A program made the translations under genes and the position numbers. Of a stretch of DNA of 14,790 bases, positions 14,490 through 14,790 are shown one piece after another; position 1 is the stretch's first letter; every line of letters starts with the position of its first letter. Below the pieces are notes generated by a model. The model ran no database searches. It saw only the letters and a list, made by a program, of their open reading frames with translations, and was not told the origin of the DNA. The stretch comes from CBDULX01 sp965368175. Its GTDB lineage: Bacteria; Pseudomonadota; Gammaproteobacteria; SZUA-229. The DNA is taken from positions 1 through 14,790 of the forward strand of contig CBDULX010000061.1 of assembly GCA_965368175.1 (NCBI GenBank). The letters are read 5' to 3'.

Positions 14490-14576
14490 GGCTTGTTCGA
14501 GGTCAAATGAGATGTAAATTAAATCTAAGGAGCCTCTGATCAAGTATATGATGCTTCTGGCTTACAGGCTTGTTCG
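14490..14576. repeat. Direct repeat of a 10-base word upstream of the hydrogenase operon
   Basis: GGCTTGTTCG occurs at 14490-14499 and again at 14567-14576, each followed by a similar GTCAA or ATCAA. A near-complement, CGGACAAGCC, lies at 14687-14696. The first copy falls just upstream of the candidate operon promoter. Confidence 0.6.
14529..14561 (+). repeat. Probable left terminus of the dispersed element (E)
   Basis: GGAGCCTCTGATCAAGT (14529-14545) resembles the left ends of copies A and B (GGGA, then TCTGATT and AGTC), and it is the reverse complement type of the right arms seen in B and D. The GCCAGTATAA core of A to D does not follow, so this is an end only. Confidence 0.4.
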
Positions 14577-14790
14577 TGATCAAGGCATGACTTTGCCTAC
14601 ACGGATGCAGGCAAGGGGCGTTAGCAGGATGCGGCAAGTTTTGAAAGCAGGTTGGGCACCTGTCGAAAAGTCATAACGCCGAGCACGGACAAGCCTGTAA
14701 GCCCCTTCGGGCGATGCCTGAAACGCACATTTGCCGCGTTGCAAACCTTGTTAAGGACTAAGGCCATTAACTGCGCTTTGCGTCTTGCAA
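14559..14790. repeat. Structured non-coding segment with 20-bp inverted repeat
   Basis: GGCTTACAGGCTTGTTCGTG (14559-14578) and its complement CACGGACAAGCCTGTAAGCC (14684-14703) match with a single mismatch and enclose 105 bases. Inside are further pairs: ATGACTTT with AAAGTCAT, TTGCCT with AGGCAA, GGCGTTA with TAACGCC, and CAGGT with ACCTG. The rest (14704-14790) has CCTT/AAGG pairing and two similar words, GCGTTGCAA and GCGTCTTGCAA. No protein-coding frame is supported. The segment runs off the window edge. Confidence 0.75.

Noticed and set aside
14462..14560. FNR-type binding site in front of the hydrogenase operon
   Set aside because: TTGATC-like words occur but no TTGAT-N4-ATCAA palindrome is present.
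14704..14790. Insertion sequence at the right edge
   Set aside because: The segment has repeat-like words but no transposase frame or defined ends within the window, so an IS call cannot be supported.

Overview
The window looks like a chromosome segment from a gammaproteobacterium. The main reasons are a YheS-type ABC-F protein and a HemG protein that closely follow the enterobacterial family members, a gammaproteobacterial Tex, and a small DUF3622-like protein. A group 3b [NiFe]-hydrogenase and a stand-alone rhodanese would fit a metabolically versatile, possibly sulfur-cycling lineage, but the species cannot be fixed from the sequence alone. Start codons were re-chosen at several genes from Shine-Dalgarno spacing and gene overlap.

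Layout. Bases 1-4466 hold two + strand translation/transcription genes, tex and yheS. They are separated by a leader made of inverted arrays of a 7-base repeat. Bases 4546-6142 hold a two-gene overlapping unit: a protein that I read as an HPt-like domain fused to a partly degenerate HD-GYP domain, then an active-looking single-domain rhodanese. Bases 6143-7505 are gene-poor: a 72-residue DUF3622-like gene sits between two copies of a short inverted-repeat element, followed by a convergent minus-strand c-type cytochrome lipoprotein with its own extended -10 promoter and a third copy of the element. Bases 7506-9869 run on the + strand: hemG, a membrane-anchored NagZ-like glycosidase, and msrB.

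Bases 9964-14427 are a tightly packed minus-strand operon, read from right to left. It encodes the iron-sulfur beta subunit, the flavin/NAD(P)-binding gamma subunit, the small subunit, the catalytic large subunit of a group 3b bidirectional NAD(P)-linked hydrogenase, and the maturation endopeptidase. All junctions overlap or are one base apart, so the five proteins are probably made from one message. No hyp maturation genes are in the window. Bases 14428-14790 hold the operon promoter region and then a strongly structured non-coding segment, cut off by the window edge.

The most unusual content is non-coding. (i) There are three sites with tandem 7-base repeats, mostly AAC plus four bases or the reverse. 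(ii) A dispersed inverted-repeat element is present as four recognisable copies plus a probable terminus. (iii) A 145-base, 20-bp inverted-repeat structure lies upstream of the hydrogenase operon. I see no CRISPR array, tRNA, rRNA, phage gene or transposase. I do not see a clearly new multi-gene system. The best candidates for undescribed biology are the repeat families, the HPt-HD-GYP/rhodanese pair and the membrane-tethered NagZ-like enzyme.
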